Shown: positions 19,122-28,821, numbered from the stretch's first letter. The stretch is DNA of 64,000 bases from Puniceibacterium sediminis (GCF_900188035.1 NZ_FZNN01000001.1:434001-498000), one strand, 5' to 3'. The notes: a model not told the origin generated them from the letters alone. Translations and numbers: made by a program.

Positions 19122-19595
19122 ATGAGGCTCACAACACTCACACTGGCCATGACGCTGGCGGCGGGCACGGCATTTGCCAATCCTGTCGTACCCGGCGACG
19201 TGACTTATACTGAATACGGCGCTGTCGAGGCATCGCTGAGCGGCGCAGCCGGCGATGCTGCCGAGGGTGCCAAGGTGGTTTCGACCCGGTCGATGGGCAA
19301 CTGCGTGGCCTGCCATCAGGTATCTGCGCTGGACGCTGCCTTTCAGGGCAATGTCGGACCAAGTCTGGATGGCGTCGGCGACCGCTGGAACGAGGCCGAG
19401 CTACGTGGAATCGTGGCCGATGCCAAAATGACTTACGAGGGCACGATGATGCCGTCGTTCTACAAGACGACTGGCTATATCCGCCCCGGCGATGCCTACA
19501 CCGGCAAAGCAGCCAAGGGCGAACTTGAGCCGCTTCTGAGCGCGCAGCAGATCGAAGATGTTGTAGCGTTTCTGATGACACTGAAGACGCAGTAA
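19122..19595 (+). CDS. soxX: SoxX, monohaem cytochrome c
   Basis: 157 residues with a signal peptide (to about GTAFA) and one haem motif CVACH at residues 61-65. SoxAX starts the cycle by joining thiosulfate oxidatively to the SoxY cysteine. The ribosome site is CTAGGGAGGAACC. Its own control region (19011-19121) carries an exact SqrR-type box, so soxXYZA probably has a promoter separate from soxVW. Confidence 0.95.
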   Translation: MRLTTLTLAMTLAAGTAFANPVVPGDVTYTEYGAVEASLSGAAGDAAEGAKVVSTRSMGNCVACHQVSALDAAFQGNVGPSLDGVGDRWNEAELRGIVADAKMTYEGTMMPSFYKTTGYIRPGDAYTGKAAKGELEPLLSAQQIEDVVAFLMTLKTQ

Positions 19596-19673
19596 CAGCC
19601 CCCCGGGGCAGGGCGCTACTGCGCGTCACGAGACAGGGCGCGCATACCGCGCCACGAGACAAGGAGACACCGT

Positions 19674-20093
19674 ATGGATTTCACAAGACGCGAGACACTG
19701 GCCCTAGGTGCCGGCGCGGCGCTGATGAGCTTTCTGCCGATGCGCGCCAATGCAGAGGCAGTTGACGATCTGATCGCCGCATTCACCGGCGGTGCCGAAA
19801 TGGGGGATGCGGGCGTAGATCTGAATGCGCCCGAGATCGCCGAGAACGGCAACACCGTGCCGGTCGAAGTCAGCGCCCCCGGTGCCAAGGCCATCCTGCT
19901 GCTTGCAGCCGGCAACCCGACGCCGCCGGTGGCACAGTTCAACTTTGGACCGCTGGCTGGCAGCCAGACTGCCAGCACCCGTATTCGCCTTGCCGGCACG
20001 CAGGATCTTATCGCCATCGCCCAGCTTGGCGACGGCACCTTTGCGCGCACCAGCAAGACGGTCAAAGTCACTATCGGCGGCTGCGGCGGCTGA
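19674..20093 (+). CDS. soxY: SoxY, sulfur-compound carrier subunit
   Basis: 139 residues. A Tat signal (MDFTRRETLALGAG) exports it folded. The C-terminus ends TIGGCGG, and Cys137 in this swinging arm carries the sulfur substrate through the Sox cycle. Partners are SoxZ (next gene, 18-base gap), SoxAX, SoxB and SoxCD. Confidence 0.97.
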   Translation: MDFTRRETLALGAGAALMSFLPMRANAEAVDDLIAAFTGGAEMGDAGVDLNAPEIAENGNTVPVEVSAPGAKAILLLAAGNPTPPVAQFNFGPLAGSQTASTRIRLAGTQDLIAIAQLGDGTFARTSKTVKVTIGGCGG

Positions 20094-20110
20094 GTTAAGG
20101 AGTTCAAGAT

Positions 20111-20440
20111 ATGGCAACAGGTGTAAAACCCCGCGTCAAGGTTCCCGGTTCGGCATCCGCCGGAGAGGTGATCACCATCAAGACGCTGATCAGTCACCCG
20201 ATGGAATCCGGCCAGCGCAAGGACAGCGACGGCAACAAGATCCCGCGCTCGATCATCAATCGCTTTACCTGCGACTTCAACGGCCAGAACGTGATCGACG
20301 TCACACTGGAACCGGCGATCTCGACCAACCCGTATGTCGAATTTCAGGCCACTGTGCCGGAAACGGGCGAGTTCCAGTTCAAATGGTATGATGACGACGG
20401 CTCTGTCTACGAGGACAACAAGCCGATCACCGTCGGCTGA
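20111..20440 (+). CDS. soxZ: SoxZ, carrier complex partner
   Basis: 109 residues, immunoglobulin-like fold, no signal peptide of its own. It is expected to travel through the Tat pathway in complex with SoxY. It begins MATGVKPRVKVPGSASAGEV, typical for SoxZ. Confidence 0.96.
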   Translation: MATGVKPRVKVPGSASAGEVITIKTLISHPMESGQRKDSDGNKIPRSIINRFTCDFNGQNVIDVTLEPAISTNPYVEFQATVPETGEFQFKWYDDDGSVYEDNKPITVG

Positions 20441-20495
20441 AGAACGGCAGCGACCGGGCCTGAAAACGGCCCGGCGCCTCAATGGGAGGGATAAG

Positions 20496-21347
20496 ATGCT
20501 GAGAACAACAACAACTGCTCTGGCTGCCGGGCTGATCGCAGTGGCGACTGGTGCCTGGGCTGATCCGAGCGAAAACGATCTGGTCATCAACGGCGATCTC
20601 GAGATCACCACTCATGCCGAGGCCCCGGCCTATATTGAGGGCCTGAGCGAGATCTATTCCGGCTGGCGTTTCCGCGAAGTGGATACGCAGGCCACGCAGA
20701 TGGACGATTTCGACAACCCGGCGTTTCTTGCTGTCGACGCGGCCCAGGAAGCCTGGGACACGGTCGATGGGGATGCCGGTAAATCCTGTGCCTCCTGCCA
20801 CGGCGACGCCATGGAAAGCATGGCTGGCGTGCGCGCGACATATCCCAAGTGGAATGCCGACGCCGAAGAAGTCCGCACCCTGGCGATGCAGATCAACGCC
20901 TGCCGCACCGACAACATGGAAGCAGCGGAATACGGCTATACTTCGAACGACATGACCGGGATGGAGGCGCTGATTTCGGTCGCGTCGCGCGGTATGCCGG
21001 TCAATGTAGCGATCGACGGCCCGGTCCAGTCCACCTGGGAGCAGGGCAAAGAGATGTATTACACGCGCTACGGCCAGCTCGAACTGTCCTGCGCGAATTG
21101 CCACGAAGACAATTATGGCAATTACATCCGTGCGGATCACCTGAGCCAGGGCCAGATCAACGGCTTTCCGGTTTATCGCCTGAAAAACACCAAGCTGAAT
21201 CAGGTGCAGGACCGCTTCAAGGGCTGCATCCGCGACACGCGTGCCGAGACGTTCAAGCCGGGCAGCCCCGAATTTGTGGCGCTTGAGCTTTATGTCGCTT
21301 CGCGCGGCAATGGTCTTGATGTCGAGGCGCCCAGCGTCCGTAACTAA
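20496..21347 (+). CDS. soxA: SoxA, dihaem cytochrome c
   Basis: 283 residues from the ATG at 20496 (GGGAGGGATAAG site), with a signal peptide ending TGAWA. Two haem motifs: CASCH at 98-102 and CANCH at 199-203, so this is the dihaem form. Cys244 in FKGCIRDTRAE is the expected persulfide-type ligand of the active haem. It pairs with SoxX. A terminator hairpin follows. Confidence 0.96.
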   Translation: MLRTTTTALAAGLIAVATGAWADPSENDLVINGDLEITTHAEAPAYIEGLSEIYSGWRFREVDTQATQMDDFDNPAFLAVDAAQEAWDTVDGDAGKSCASCHGDAMESMAGVRATYPKWNADAEEVRTLAMQINACRTDNMEAAEYGYTSNDMTGMEALISVASRGMPVNVAIDGPVQSTWEQGKEMYYTRYGQLELSCANCHEDNYGNYIRADHLSQGQINGFPVYRLKNTKLNQVQDRFKGCIRDTRAETFKPGSPEFVALELYVASRGNGLDVEAPSVRN

Positions 21348-21354
21348 GTCTTTG

Positions 21355-21385
21355 CCCCGTGCCTGATTCAAGGCGCGGGGTTTTT
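21355..21385 (+). terminator. Intrinsic terminator after soxA
   Basis: CCCCGTGCC (21355-21363) pairs with GGCGCGGGG (21372-21380; one G-T pair), followed directly by five T. It separates soxXYZA from soxB, which therefore likely has its own promoter. Confidence 0.8.
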
Positions 21386-21401
21386 CAAACTAAACACATG
21401 C

Positions 21402-21417
21402 ACACATGCGCATGTGT
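21402..21417. promoter_or_regulatory. Palindrome ACACATGCGCATGTGT upstream of soxB
   Basis: Perfect 16-base palindrome, 21 bases upstream of the soxB ATG and just after the soxA terminator. Its outer arms are ACAC-N8-GTGT, the same spacing as the SqrR boxes. Likely an operator of the soxB promoter. Confidence 0.55.
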
Positions 21418-21437
21418 ACTGACCGAAAGGGCAAGCG

Positions 21438-23135
21438 ATGATTTCGAGACGCGACTTCATGCAGGTCTCCATGGCCGCCTCGGCTCTGGTGGGGGCCTCT
21501 GGTTTTGGCAACTGGTCCCGTCTGGCCGCGCAGCAGCGTCTGACGCAGGACCAGCTGTTGCAGTTCGACACATTCGGCAACGTGTCGCTGATCCATATCA
21601 CTGACATCCATGCGCAGCTGAAGCCGATCTATTTCCGCGAACCCGAGGTCAATATCGGTGTCGGCGCGAACAAGGGTGCGGTGCCGCATGTCACCGGTGC
21701 CGATTTCCGCAAGATGTACGGCATCGAAGATGGCAGCCCTTCTGCCTATGCCCTTACCTATAACGATTTTTCTGCTCTTGCGTCGGAATATGGCCGCGTC
21801 GGCGGGCTTGATCGGGTGGCGACTGTCGTCAACTCGATCCGCGCGGAACGCCCCGATGCGATCCTGCTGGACGGCGGCGATACCTGGCATGGTTCTTACA
21901 GCTGCTACAAAACGGCCGGGCAGGACATGGTTAACGTGATGAACGGGCTGAAGCCGGACGCGATGACCTTCCACTGGGAATTCACGCTTGGCTCCGAGCG
22001 GGTGAACGAGATCGTCGCCGGTCTGCCCTTTGCGGCCCTCGGTCAGAACATCTTTGACGCCGAATGGGACGAACCGGCCGAGGCGTTCAAGCCTTATCAG
22101 TTCTTTGAACGTGGTGGGGTCAAGGTGGCGGTGATCGGTCAGGCATTCCCCTATATGCCCATCGCCAACCCCGGTTGGATGTTCCCCGAATATTCGTTTG
22201 GTATCCGCGACCAGCACATGCAGGAAATGGTGGACGAAGTGCGCGGGCAGGGGGCTGAACTGGTCGTACTGCTCAGCCACAACGGCTTTGACGTCGACAA
22301 GAAGATGGCCAGCGTCGTCACAGGAATCGACGTGATCCTGTCGGGCCACACCCATGATGCGCTGCCCGAACCCGTGCTGGTGGGCGAAACGATCATCGTC
22401 GCCTCTGGCAGCAACGGCAAATTCGTGAGCCGCGTCGATCTGGACGTGCGTGACGGACGGATGATGGGCTTCCGGCACAAGCTGATCCCGATCCTTTCGG
22501 ATGTCATCACACCGGATCCTGCGATGACGGCCCTGATCGATGAACAGCGCGCGCCGTTTGCGGCAGAGATGTCCGAAGTGATTGGTACCGCCGGCAGCCT
22601 GCTTTACCGGCGCGGCAATTTCAACGGTAGCTGGGATGATGTAATCTGCGATGCGCTCTTGTCCGAGCGCGAGGCCGAGATTGCCCTGTCGCCCGGCGTG
22701 CGCTGGGGGCCATCGATCCTGCCCGGTCAGGACATCACCCGCGAGGATATCTGGAACGTTACATCCATGACCTATCCCAACGCCTATCGTACGGAAATGA
22801 CGGGCGAATTCCTCAAGGTGGTGATGGAGGACGTGGCCGACAACCTGTTCAACCCCGACCCATTCTACCAGCAGGGCGGCGACATGGTGCGCGTCGGTGG
22901 CATGGGCTACCGCATCGACGTGACCAAGCCGCAGGGCGAGCGGATTTCCGACATGACGCTGCTTTCGACCGGCGAGTCCATTGACCCGTCGCGCAACTAC
23001 GTCGTCGCCGGCTGGGCCAGCGTCAACGAGGGCACCGAAGGCCCGCCGATCTGGGATGTGGTCGAAAGTCACATCCGCAAGCTGGGCACTGTGACGCCCA
23101 AGGAAAACACCAGCGTGTCGGTGGTCGGGGCTTAG
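21438..23135 (+). CDS. soxB: SoxB, sulfate thiol esterase (thiosulfohydrolase)
   Basis: 565 residues, normal length. Tat signal MISRRDFMQVSMAAS. Calcineurin-like metal-binding motifs: LIHITDIHAQLKP (with SoxB's PIYFREPE), LLDGGDTWHGS and LSGHTHDALPEP. It hydrolyses the SoxY-bound sulfonate to release sulfate, using two manganese ions. Preceded by a terminator and a palindrome, so probably its own transcription unit leading into soxCD. Confidence 0.97.
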   Translation: MISRRDFMQVSMAASALVGASGFGNWSRLAAQQRLTQDQLLQFDTFGNVSLIHITDIHAQLKPIYFREPEVNIGVGANKGAVPHVTGADFRKMYGIEDGSPSAYALTYNDFSALASEYGRVGGLDRVATVVNSIRAERPDAILLDGGDTWHGSYSCYKTAGQDMVNVMNGLKPDAMTFHWEFTLGSERVNEIVAGLPFAALGQNIFDAEWDEPAEAFKPYQFFERGGVKVAVIGQAFPYMPIANPGWMFPEYSFGIRDQHMQEMVDEVRGQGAELVVLLSHNGFDVDKKMASVVTGIDVILSGHTHDALPEPVLVGETIIVASGSNGKFVSRVDLDVRDGRMMGFRHKLIPILSDVITPDPAMTALIDEQRAPFAAEMSEVIGTAGSLLYRRGNFNGSWDDVICDALLSEREAEIALSPGVRWGPSILPGQDITREDIWNVTSMTYPNAYRTEMTGEFLKVVMEDVADNLFNPDPFYQQGGDMVRVGGMGYRIDVTKPQGERISDMTLLSTGESIDPSRNYVVAGWASVNEGTEGPPIWDVVESHIRKLGTVTPKENTSVSVVGA

Positions 23136-23172
23136 GCCCCGCCCGTCTGGCACTAAACTTTTTGGCAATTCC

Positions 23173-23188
23173 ATTCACATAGGCGAAT
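23173..23188. promoter_or_regulatory. SqrR/BigR box upstream of soxC
   Basis: ATTC (23173-23176), ACATAGGC, GAAT (23185-23188): exact ATTC-N8-GAAT match, 25 bases upstream of the soxC ATG. Suggests independent sulfur-responsive control of soxCD. Confidence 0.7.
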
Positions 23189-23213
23189 GTGTGGATGTGA
23201 AAGGAGGCAGGAT

Positions 23214-24479
23214 ATGACGTCCGATACAAAACTCAAAGCCACCTCGCGCCGCGCCTTTCTCAAGGCGTCACTGGCGGCCGGTGGAACGCTGGCAGGGGCT
23301 GGCATGGCGCGGGCAGGCGATCCGCTGATCACCGAAGTACAGCCCTGGGCACAGGGCTTTGGCGATCCGGTGGATGCGACGCCATACGGGCTGCCGATCC
23401 GGTTCGAAAGCGATGCCGTCCGGCGCAATGTGCCGTGGCTGACCGCTGATCCCATCAGCTCGATCAACTTTACCCCAATCCACGCGCTGGATGGAACGAT
23501 CACACCGCAGGGTTGCGCGTTTGAACGGCACCATTCGGGCGCCATCGAACTGGCCAAGCCCGATTACCGTCTGATGATCAACGGCATGGTGGATAAACCG
23601 CTGGTGTTTTCTTACGAAGACCTCGAACGGTTTCCCCGTGAAAACCACGTGTATTTCCTGGAATGTGCGGCCAACACCGGCATGGAATGGGCGGGGGCGC
23701 AGTTGAATGGCGCGCAGTTCACCCACGGTATGATCCACAACATGGAATACACCGGCGTTTCGCTGCGTACCCTGCTTGAGGAAGCGGGCTATGACACCTC
23801 GGCCAAGTGGATCTATGTCGAAGGCGCGGATGCCTCGTCCAACGGCCGTTCGATCCCGATGGAAAAGGCACTGGACGATGTGATCGTCGCCTTCAAGGCC
23901 AATGGCGAAGCGTTGCGCAAGGAACACGGATACCCTGTGCGGCTTGTGGTGCCGGGCTGGGAAGGTAACCTGTGGATCAAGTGGCTGCGCCGGATCGAAG
24001 TCACCGATCAGCCGGTCGAAAGCCGCGAAGAGACCAGCAAATACACCGACGTTCTGGCGGATGGCACGGCGCGCAAATTCACCTGGGTGATGGATGCGAA
24101 ATCCGTTGTCACATCGCCCAGCCCGCAGGCGCCGATCACCCATGGACCGGGACCTCTGGTCATCACCGGCATGGCGTGGTCCGGACATGGGCGCATCACC
24201 CGCGTCGATGTCAGCAAGGATGGCGGCAAGACCTGGGAAACCGCGCGTCTGGCGCGCGAGGGCGAGAACAAGGCGCTCACGCGCTTCTATCTGGATACCG
24301 AATGGGACGGCAGCGAAATGCTGCTGCAATCCCGCGCCATCGATGAAACCGGGTATGTCCAGCCGACCAAGGCACAGCTGCGCGAAGTGCGCGGGCTGAA
24401 CTCGGTCTATCACAACAACTGCATTCAGACCTGGTGGGTCAAGCCAACGGGGGAGGCTGAAAATGTCGAAGTATCCTGA
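23214..24479 (+). CDS. soxC: SoxC, molybdenum sulfane dehydrogenase subunit
   Basis: 421 residues from the ATG at 23214, which follows AAAGGAGGCAGG; a longer frame begins at 23187 without a good site. Tat signal TSRRAFLKASLAAGG. The sulfite-oxidase-fold cysteine ligand of molybdopterin is Cys151 in LECAANTGMEW. With SoxD it removes six electrons from the sulfane sulfur on SoxY. Its end overlaps soxD by 17 bases. Confidence 0.95.
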   Translation: MTSDTKLKATSRRAFLKASLAAGGTLAGAGMARAGDPLITEVQPWAQGFGDPVDATPYGLPIRFESDAVRRNVPWLTADPISSINFTPIHALDGTITPQGCAFERHHSGAIELAKPDYRLMINGMVDKPLVFSYEDLERFPRENHVYFLECAANTGMEWAGAQLNGAQFTHGMIHNMEYTGVSLRTLLEEAGYDTSAKWIYVEGADASSNGRSIPMEKALDDVIVAFKANGEALRKEHGYPVRLVVPGWEGNLWIKWLRRIEVTDQPVESREETSKYTDVLADGTARKFTWVMDAKSVVTSPSPQAPITHGPGPLVITGMAWSGHGRITRVDVSKDGGKTWETARLAREGENKALTRFYLDTEWDGSEMLLQSRAIDETGYVQPTKAQLREVRGLNSVYHNNCIQTWWVKPTGEAENVEVS

Positions 24480-25524
24480 AACCCTTTGCGCCGTTATCGT
24501 TAGTGCGCTGATCGCGGGCCCTGCGGTGGCCGGTCCTTTCGGACTGGGCCGCGTGGCAGAGCCGGACGAGATTGCCGCCTGGAATCTTGACGTGTCGCCT
24601 GATGGCACAGGTCTGCCCGACGGCTCCGGTTCGGTCGCGGACGGTGAGCAGATTTTCTCTGACAACTGTGCCAGCTGCCACGGCGAATTTGCCGAAGGTC
24701 TGGGCAACTGGCCCAAGCTCGCCGGTGGCGACGGAACGCTGGCCAATGTCGATCCGGTCAAGACGGTGGGGTCCTACTGGCCGTACCTCTCGACCACCTG
24801 GGACTACGTGAACCGCTCCATGCCGTTCGGCAATGCCCAGAGCCTGAGCGCGGACGATGTCTATGCCATCACCGCCTATATTCTGTATTCCAACTTTCTG
24901 GTCGATGATGATTTCGTGCTGAGCCGCGAGAATTTCACCGAGGTGGAAATGCCCAATGTCGGCGGTTTCATCCCCGATGACCGGCCCGAATCGGAATATG
25001 CCCACTGGCGGGTTGAGCCCTGCATGACCGACTGCAAAGGCGTGGTCGAAATCACCATGAAGGCGACGGTTCTGGATGTGACACCGCAGGAATCCACGGA
25101 CACTGCGGAACCGGCCGAATCTTCCGCTGCAACGGCGCAGGCAGAGGCAGTTCCCGTGGAGCAAGCAGCCGAGCCTGCCCCGGTGGCAGAGCCGGTTTTG
25201 GCGGCTTTCGATCCGGATCTGGCGGCAGCGGGCGAAAAGGTGTTTCGCAAGTGTCGCGCCTGTCACGAGGTTGGCGCGGATGCGAAAAACAAGGTCGGCC
25301 CGCAGCTGCACGCCATTGTCGGTCGCACAGTCGGATCGGTCGATGGCTTCAAGTATTCCAAGGCGATGGCGTCGGATGGCGGAACCTGGAGCGAAGAGTA
25401 TCTCGCTGCATTCCTGGCCAATCCGAAAAAGGCGATGAAGGGCACCAAGATGTCCTTTGCCGGTCTCAAGAAAGACTCGGACATCGCCGCTGTGACGGAA
25501 TACCTCAAAAGCGTCGTAGAATAA
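24463..25524 (+). CDS. soxD: SoxD, dihaem cytochrome c partner of SoxC
   Basis: 353 residues with a signal peptide ending AVAGP. Haem motifs CASCH (69-73) and CRACH (264-268) lie in two cytochrome domains joined by an alanine/glutamate/proline-rich linker (~205-250). Accepts electrons from SoxC. Last gene of the sox cluster; the next gene is clpP, so soxEFGH of the Paracoccus cluster are not here. Confidence 0.95.
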   Translation: MSKYPETLCAVIVSALIAGPAVAGPFGLGRVAEPDEIAAWNLDVSPDGTGLPDGSGSVADGEQIFSDNCASCHGEFAEGLGNWPKLAGGDGTLANVDPVKTVGSYWPYLSTTWDYVNRSMPFGNAQSLSADDVYAITAYILYSNFLVDDDFVLSRENFTEVEMPNVGGFIPDDRPESEYAHWRVEPCMTDCKGVVEITMKATVLDVTPQESTDTAEPAESSAATAQAEAVPVEQAAEPAPVAEPVLAAFDPDLAAAGEKVFRKCRACHEVGADAKNKVGPQLHAIVGRTVGSVDGFKYSKAMASDGGTWSEEYLAAFLANPKKAMKGTKMSFAGLKKDSDIAAVTEYLKSVVE

Positions 25525-25531
25525 GTCAAAG

Positions 25532-25567
25532 TCCGCCGCAGGCCGCAACAGCGCGCCCTGCGGCGGA
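25532..25567 (+). terminator. Stem-loop after soxD
   Basis: TCCGCCGCAGG (25532-25542) pairs perfectly with CCTGCGGCGGA (25557-25567). No T run follows. A second stem TGCCCCGC/GCGGGGCA at 25610-25637 lies before clpP. Probable 3-prime end of the sox transcript. Confidence 0.55.
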
Positions 25568-25768
25568 TCTGTCCCAAGCCCTTGTAAGCTTTACCCGGGT
25601 CTCCCCGGCTGCCCCGCGCGCGCGTCGCTGCGGGGCAATTGTCTTGTGTCGGCACTGTCGGGCCCTTATTTACTGTCGGCCCCTTGCGGGTACCTAAGCC
25701 CAACACTAAGACTCTGGTAACCGCGACAAGATAGACACGTTTACAGCAGCAGCAGCAGGCAGGCCGAC

Positions 25769-26398
25769 ATGAGAGACCCAGTTGAAACTTACATGAACCT
25801 CGTGCCGATGGTGGTCGAACAGACCAGCCGTGGCGAACGGGCCTATGACATTTTTTCGCGCCTGCTCAAGGAACGGATCATTTTCATCAACGGCCCGATC
25901 CATGACGGGATGAGCCACCTGATCGTGGCGCAGCTTCTCCACCTTGAGGCAGAGAACCCCGCAAAAGAAATCAGCCTCTACATAAACTCGCCCGGTGGCG
26001 TGGTGACGTCGGGCCTGTCGATCTACGACACGATGCAGTACATCAAACCAAAGGTCAGCACCCTGTGCATCGGCCAGGCCGCTTCGATGGGTTCTGTCCT
26101 GCTCGCTGGCGGCGCGCCCGGCATGCGCTTTTCGCTGCCCAACAGCCGCATCATGGTGCACCAGCCCTCGGGCGGGTATCAGGGCCAGGCGTCCGATATC
26201 ATGATCCACGCGGCCGAGACGCAAAAGCTCAAGGATCGGCTTTACGACATCTATGTGAAGCACACCGGCCAGACAAAAAAGGCCGTTGAAAAGGCGTTGG
26301 ACCGCGACAATTTCATGTCGCCGGAAGAGGCCAAGGAATGGGGTCACATCGACGAAATCGTGGCGAACCGTGACGCCGTCGAAGAGACGAAGTCCTGA
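25769..26398 (+). CDS. clpP: ATP-dependent Clp protease proteolytic subunit
   Basis: 209 residues. The serine protease triad is visible: Ser106 in [10 protein letters not shown], His131 in [12 protein letters not shown], and an Asp near 180. Forms the tetradecameric chamber that works with ClpX (next gene) or ClpA. The upstream gap (25525-25768) contains two stems and the promoter. A GCGGGGGC/GCCCCCGC hairpin lies between it and clpX. Confidence 0.97.
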   Translation: MRDPVETYMNLVPMVVEQTSRGERAYDIFSRLLKERIIFINGPIHDGMSHLIVAQLLHLEAENPAKEISLYINSPGGVVTSGLSIYDTMQYIKPKVSTLCIGQAASMGSVLLAGGAPGMRFSLPNSRIMVHQPSGGYQGQASDIMIHAAETQKLKDRLYDIYVKHTGQTKKAVEKALDRDNFMSPEEAKEWGHIDEIVANRDAVEETKS

Positions 26399-26414
26399 AA
26401 CGATAACTGCGCCT

Positions 26415-26434
26415 GCGGGGGCTGATGCCCCCGC
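26415..26434 (+). other. Hairpin between clpP and clpX
   Basis: GCGGGGGC (26415-26422), loop TGAT, GCCCCCGC (26427-26434). Without a T run; may attenuate readthrough from clpP into clpX. Confidence 0.5.
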
Positions 26435-26553
26435 GCGGCAAATTTTGCGATTGTAGAGCGGAAATCCCTGTCCTAAGCTGATGGGAACTTAACGGCTGGC
26501 GCGGAAATTTGGCCTATTCAGAGGCCTGGCCAGACGGTGAAGAAAGGTGCGAT

Positions 26554-27819
26554 ATGGCGACGAATTCTGGCGGTGACAGCAAGAACACCCTTTACTGCAG
26601 CTTTTGTGGCAAAAGCCAGCATGAGGTCCGCAAACTGATCGCCGGACCGACTGTGTTCATTTGCGACGAATGTGTCGAACTGTGTATGGATATCATTCGG
26701 GAAGAGACCAAGGGCTCTGGCCTCAAAGCTGCTGATGGTGTGCCGACACCTCGCGAAATCTGTAATGTTCTGGACGATTACGTAATCGGGCAGATGATGG
26801 CAAAGCGTGTGCTGTCGGTCGCGGTCCACAACCACTACAAGCGTCTGAACCACAGCCAAAAGACCAACGACATCGAGCTGAGCAAATCCAACATCCTGCT
26901 GATCGGTCCCACCGGCTGCGGCAAGACGCTGCTGGCCCAGACGCTGGCGCGGATTCTGGATGTGCCGTTCACCATGGCGGATGCAACGACCCTGACCGAG
27001 GCCGGTTATGTCGGCGAGGATGTTGAAAACATCATCCTCAAGCTGCTGCAATCGTCCGAATACAATGTCGAGCGCGCGCAACGCGGCATCGTCTATATCG
27101 ACGAGGTCGACAAGATCACCCGCAAGTCCGAAAACCCGTCGATCACACGCGATGTTTCGGGCGAGGGCGTGCAACAGGCGCTGCTGAAGCTGATGGAAGG
27201 CACCGTGGCAAGTGTTCCGCCGCAGGGCGGCCGCAAGCATCCCCAGCAGGAGTTCCTGCAGGTGGACACGACCAACATCCTGTTTATCTGCGGTGGCGCC
27301 TTCGCCGGTCTTGACCGGATCATCTCGCAGCGCGGCAAGGGTTCTGCCATGGGCTTTGGTGCCGATGTGCGCGACCTTGATGCACGCGGCGTAGGCGAAG
27401 TCTTCAAGGATCTCGAACCTGAGGATCTGCTCAAATTCGGTCTGATCCCGGAATTTGTCGGACGTCTTCCGGTTCTGGCAACGCTTGAGGATCTGGACGA
27501 AGATGCTCTGGTGACCATCCTGACCCAGCCCAAGAACGCGCTGGTCAAGCAGTACCAGCGCCTGTTCGAGATGGAAGATACCGCGCTGACCTTTACCGAC
27601 GATGCGCTGACCGCAATCGCCAAACGGGCCATTGCCCGCAAGACCGGCGCACGTGGTCTGCGCTCGATCCTCGAGGCAATCCTGCTGGAGACGATGTTCG
27701 AACTCCCGGGGATGGATGAGGTGATCGAGGTTGTGGTCAACGAAGAGGCCGTAAACTCGGATGCCAAGCCGCTCATGATCTATGCCGATCAGAAAAAAGA
27801 GCCGGCCACAGCAGGCTGA
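26554..27819 (+). CDS. clpX: ATP-dependent Clp protease ATP-binding subunit ClpX
   Basis: 421 residues from the ATG at 26554; the frame extends to 26509, but the family begins at this point. N-terminal zinc domain [12 protein letters not shown]...[10 protein letters not shown], Walker A GPTGCGKT near 119, Walker [10 protein letters not shown] near 182, and a C-terminal D2-small domain. Unfolds tagged proteins for ClpP; in alphaproteobacteria it also controls the cell cycle. Confidence 0.97.
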   Translation: MATNSGGDSKNTLYCSFCGKSQHEVRKLIAGPTVFICDECVELCMDIIREETKGSGLKAADGVPTPREICNVLDDYVIGQMMAKRVLSVAVHNHYKRLNHSQKTNDIELSKSNILLIGPTGCGKTLLAQTLARILDVPFTMADATTLTEAGYVGEDVENIILKLLQSSEYNVERAQRGIVYIDEVDKITRKSENPSITRDVSGEGVQQALLKLMEGTVASVPPQGGRKHPQQEFLQVDTTNILFICGGAFAGLDRIISQRGKGSAMGFGADVRDLDARGVGEVFKDLEPEDLLKFGLIPEFVGRLPVLATLEDLDEDALVTILTQPKNALVKQYQRLFEMEDTALTFTDDALTAIAKRAIARKTGARGLRSILEAILLETMFELPGMDEVIEVVVNEEAVNSDAKPLMIYADQKKEPATAG

Positions 27820-27843
27820 TCAAGCTGAACATTTCAGTCACGG

Positions 27844-27869
27844 GGGCGGGGTAAGACCCCGCCCTTTTT
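27844..27869 (+). terminator. Intrinsic terminator after clpX
   Basis: GGGCGGGG (27844-27851), loop TAAGA, CCCCGCCC (27857-27864), then five T. Strong canonical terminator. Confidence 0.9.
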
Positions 27870-27957
27870 GCATCTGAGATTGCGAAAGGGTGTTGACTTG
27901 GCGGGACGCAACGCGTTGATGCTGAGGCACCTTGACCTACCCCAGAAAGGGTCCCTC

Positions 27958-28326
27958 ATGACGATCAAACGCATCCATTCCGGCAGCCCCTTCGAGGAAA
28001 AAATCGGTTACTGCCGCGCTGTTGTCGCCGGTGGCTTTGTGCATGTGGCAGGGACAGTGGGGCAGGGCGACACCGTCGAAGAACAGTGCCGTACGGCGCT
28101 TGGAACCATTGGCTGGGCGTTGCGGCAGGCCGGTGCGGGGTTCTCGGATGCGGTCCGGGTCACATACTATCTGCCGACCGCTTCGGATTTCGAAAAGTGC
28201 TGGCCAATCCTGGCTGAGACCTTCGGAGACAATCCGCCGGTCGCCACGATGATCGAATGCGGCCTGATTGACGCCAAGTACCGGATCGAAATCGAACTGA
28301 CCGCGCTGGCCCCCGTGGCAGCCTGA
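27958..28326 (+). CDS. RidA/YjgF/TdcF family protein
   Basis: 122 residues, RidA-fold deaminase family: VAGGFVHVAGTVGQGDTVEEQ, then the C-terminal ATMIECGLIDAKYRIEIELTA. These proteins hydrolyse reactive enamine/imine intermediates, but this subgroup has no assigned substrate. The start ATG at 27958 follows AGAAAGGG; the frame is open upstream from 27868 without support. Stands alone between clpX and the NDUFA12 gene. Confidence 0.85.
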   Translation: MTIKRIHSGSPFEEKIGYCRAVVAGGFVHVAGTVGQGDTVEEQCRTALGTIGWALRQAGAGFSDAVRVTYYLPTASDFEKCWPILAETFGDNPPVATMIECGLIDAKYRIEIELTALAPVAA

Positions 28327-28437
28327 TTTCACAAAGATTTAACCCTGGGGAACCGCCAAACTGCGCCTGCGGCAAGGCTGCGCTGGACGTCGTTCACGCG
28401 ATGGTTCATAGATAGCTGAACTACGAAGGAGTCTTCC

Positions 28438-28821
28438 ATGGGCATTCTCAGCAATCTTCTGCGCGCCGTGACATGGTGGAACGGCCAGACACTGAATACT
28501 CAGCTTTACACTTGGCGCAAAGGCCAGCGGGTGGGCGATGATTCGCAAGGGAACATCTTCTACCAGACTGCCGACGGTAAGCGCCGCTGGGTGATTTTCA
28601 ATGGTGAGGCCGAGGCGAGCCGGATCGGGTCTGAATGGCACGGCTGGCTGCATCACACCTATCAGGACCCGCCGACCGAACGGCCGATGGTCCACAAGGT
28701 CTGGGAAAAGCCGCATCAGGAAAACCTGACAGGAACTGCTTTAGCCTATGCGCCAGCCGGGTCGATACGCCGTGCCGAGCCTGCTGACAGAAGTGACTAC
28801 GAGGCCTGGAGCCCGGAATAG
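28438..28821 (+). CDS. NDUFA12-like NADH:ubiquinone oxidoreductase accessory subunit
   Basis: 127 residues of the NDUFA12/B17.2 family: [17 protein letters not shown], then [35 protein letters not shown] and [20 protein letters not shown]. In alphaproteobacteria this accessory subunit of complex I is encoded away from the nuo operon, typically next to a DUF2155 protein as here. Confidence 0.92.
   Translation: MGILSNLLRAVTWWNGQTLNTQLYTWRKGQRVGDDSQGNIFYQTADGKRRWVIFNGEAEASRIGSEWHGWLHHTYQDPPTERPMVHKVWEKPHQENLTGTALAYAPAGSIRRAEPADRSDYEAWSPE

Noticed and set aside
21390-24761. Minus-strand frames of 594 and 497 codons over soxB, soxC
   Set aside because: Shadows of genes with clear Tat signals, metal and molybdenum motifs on plus.
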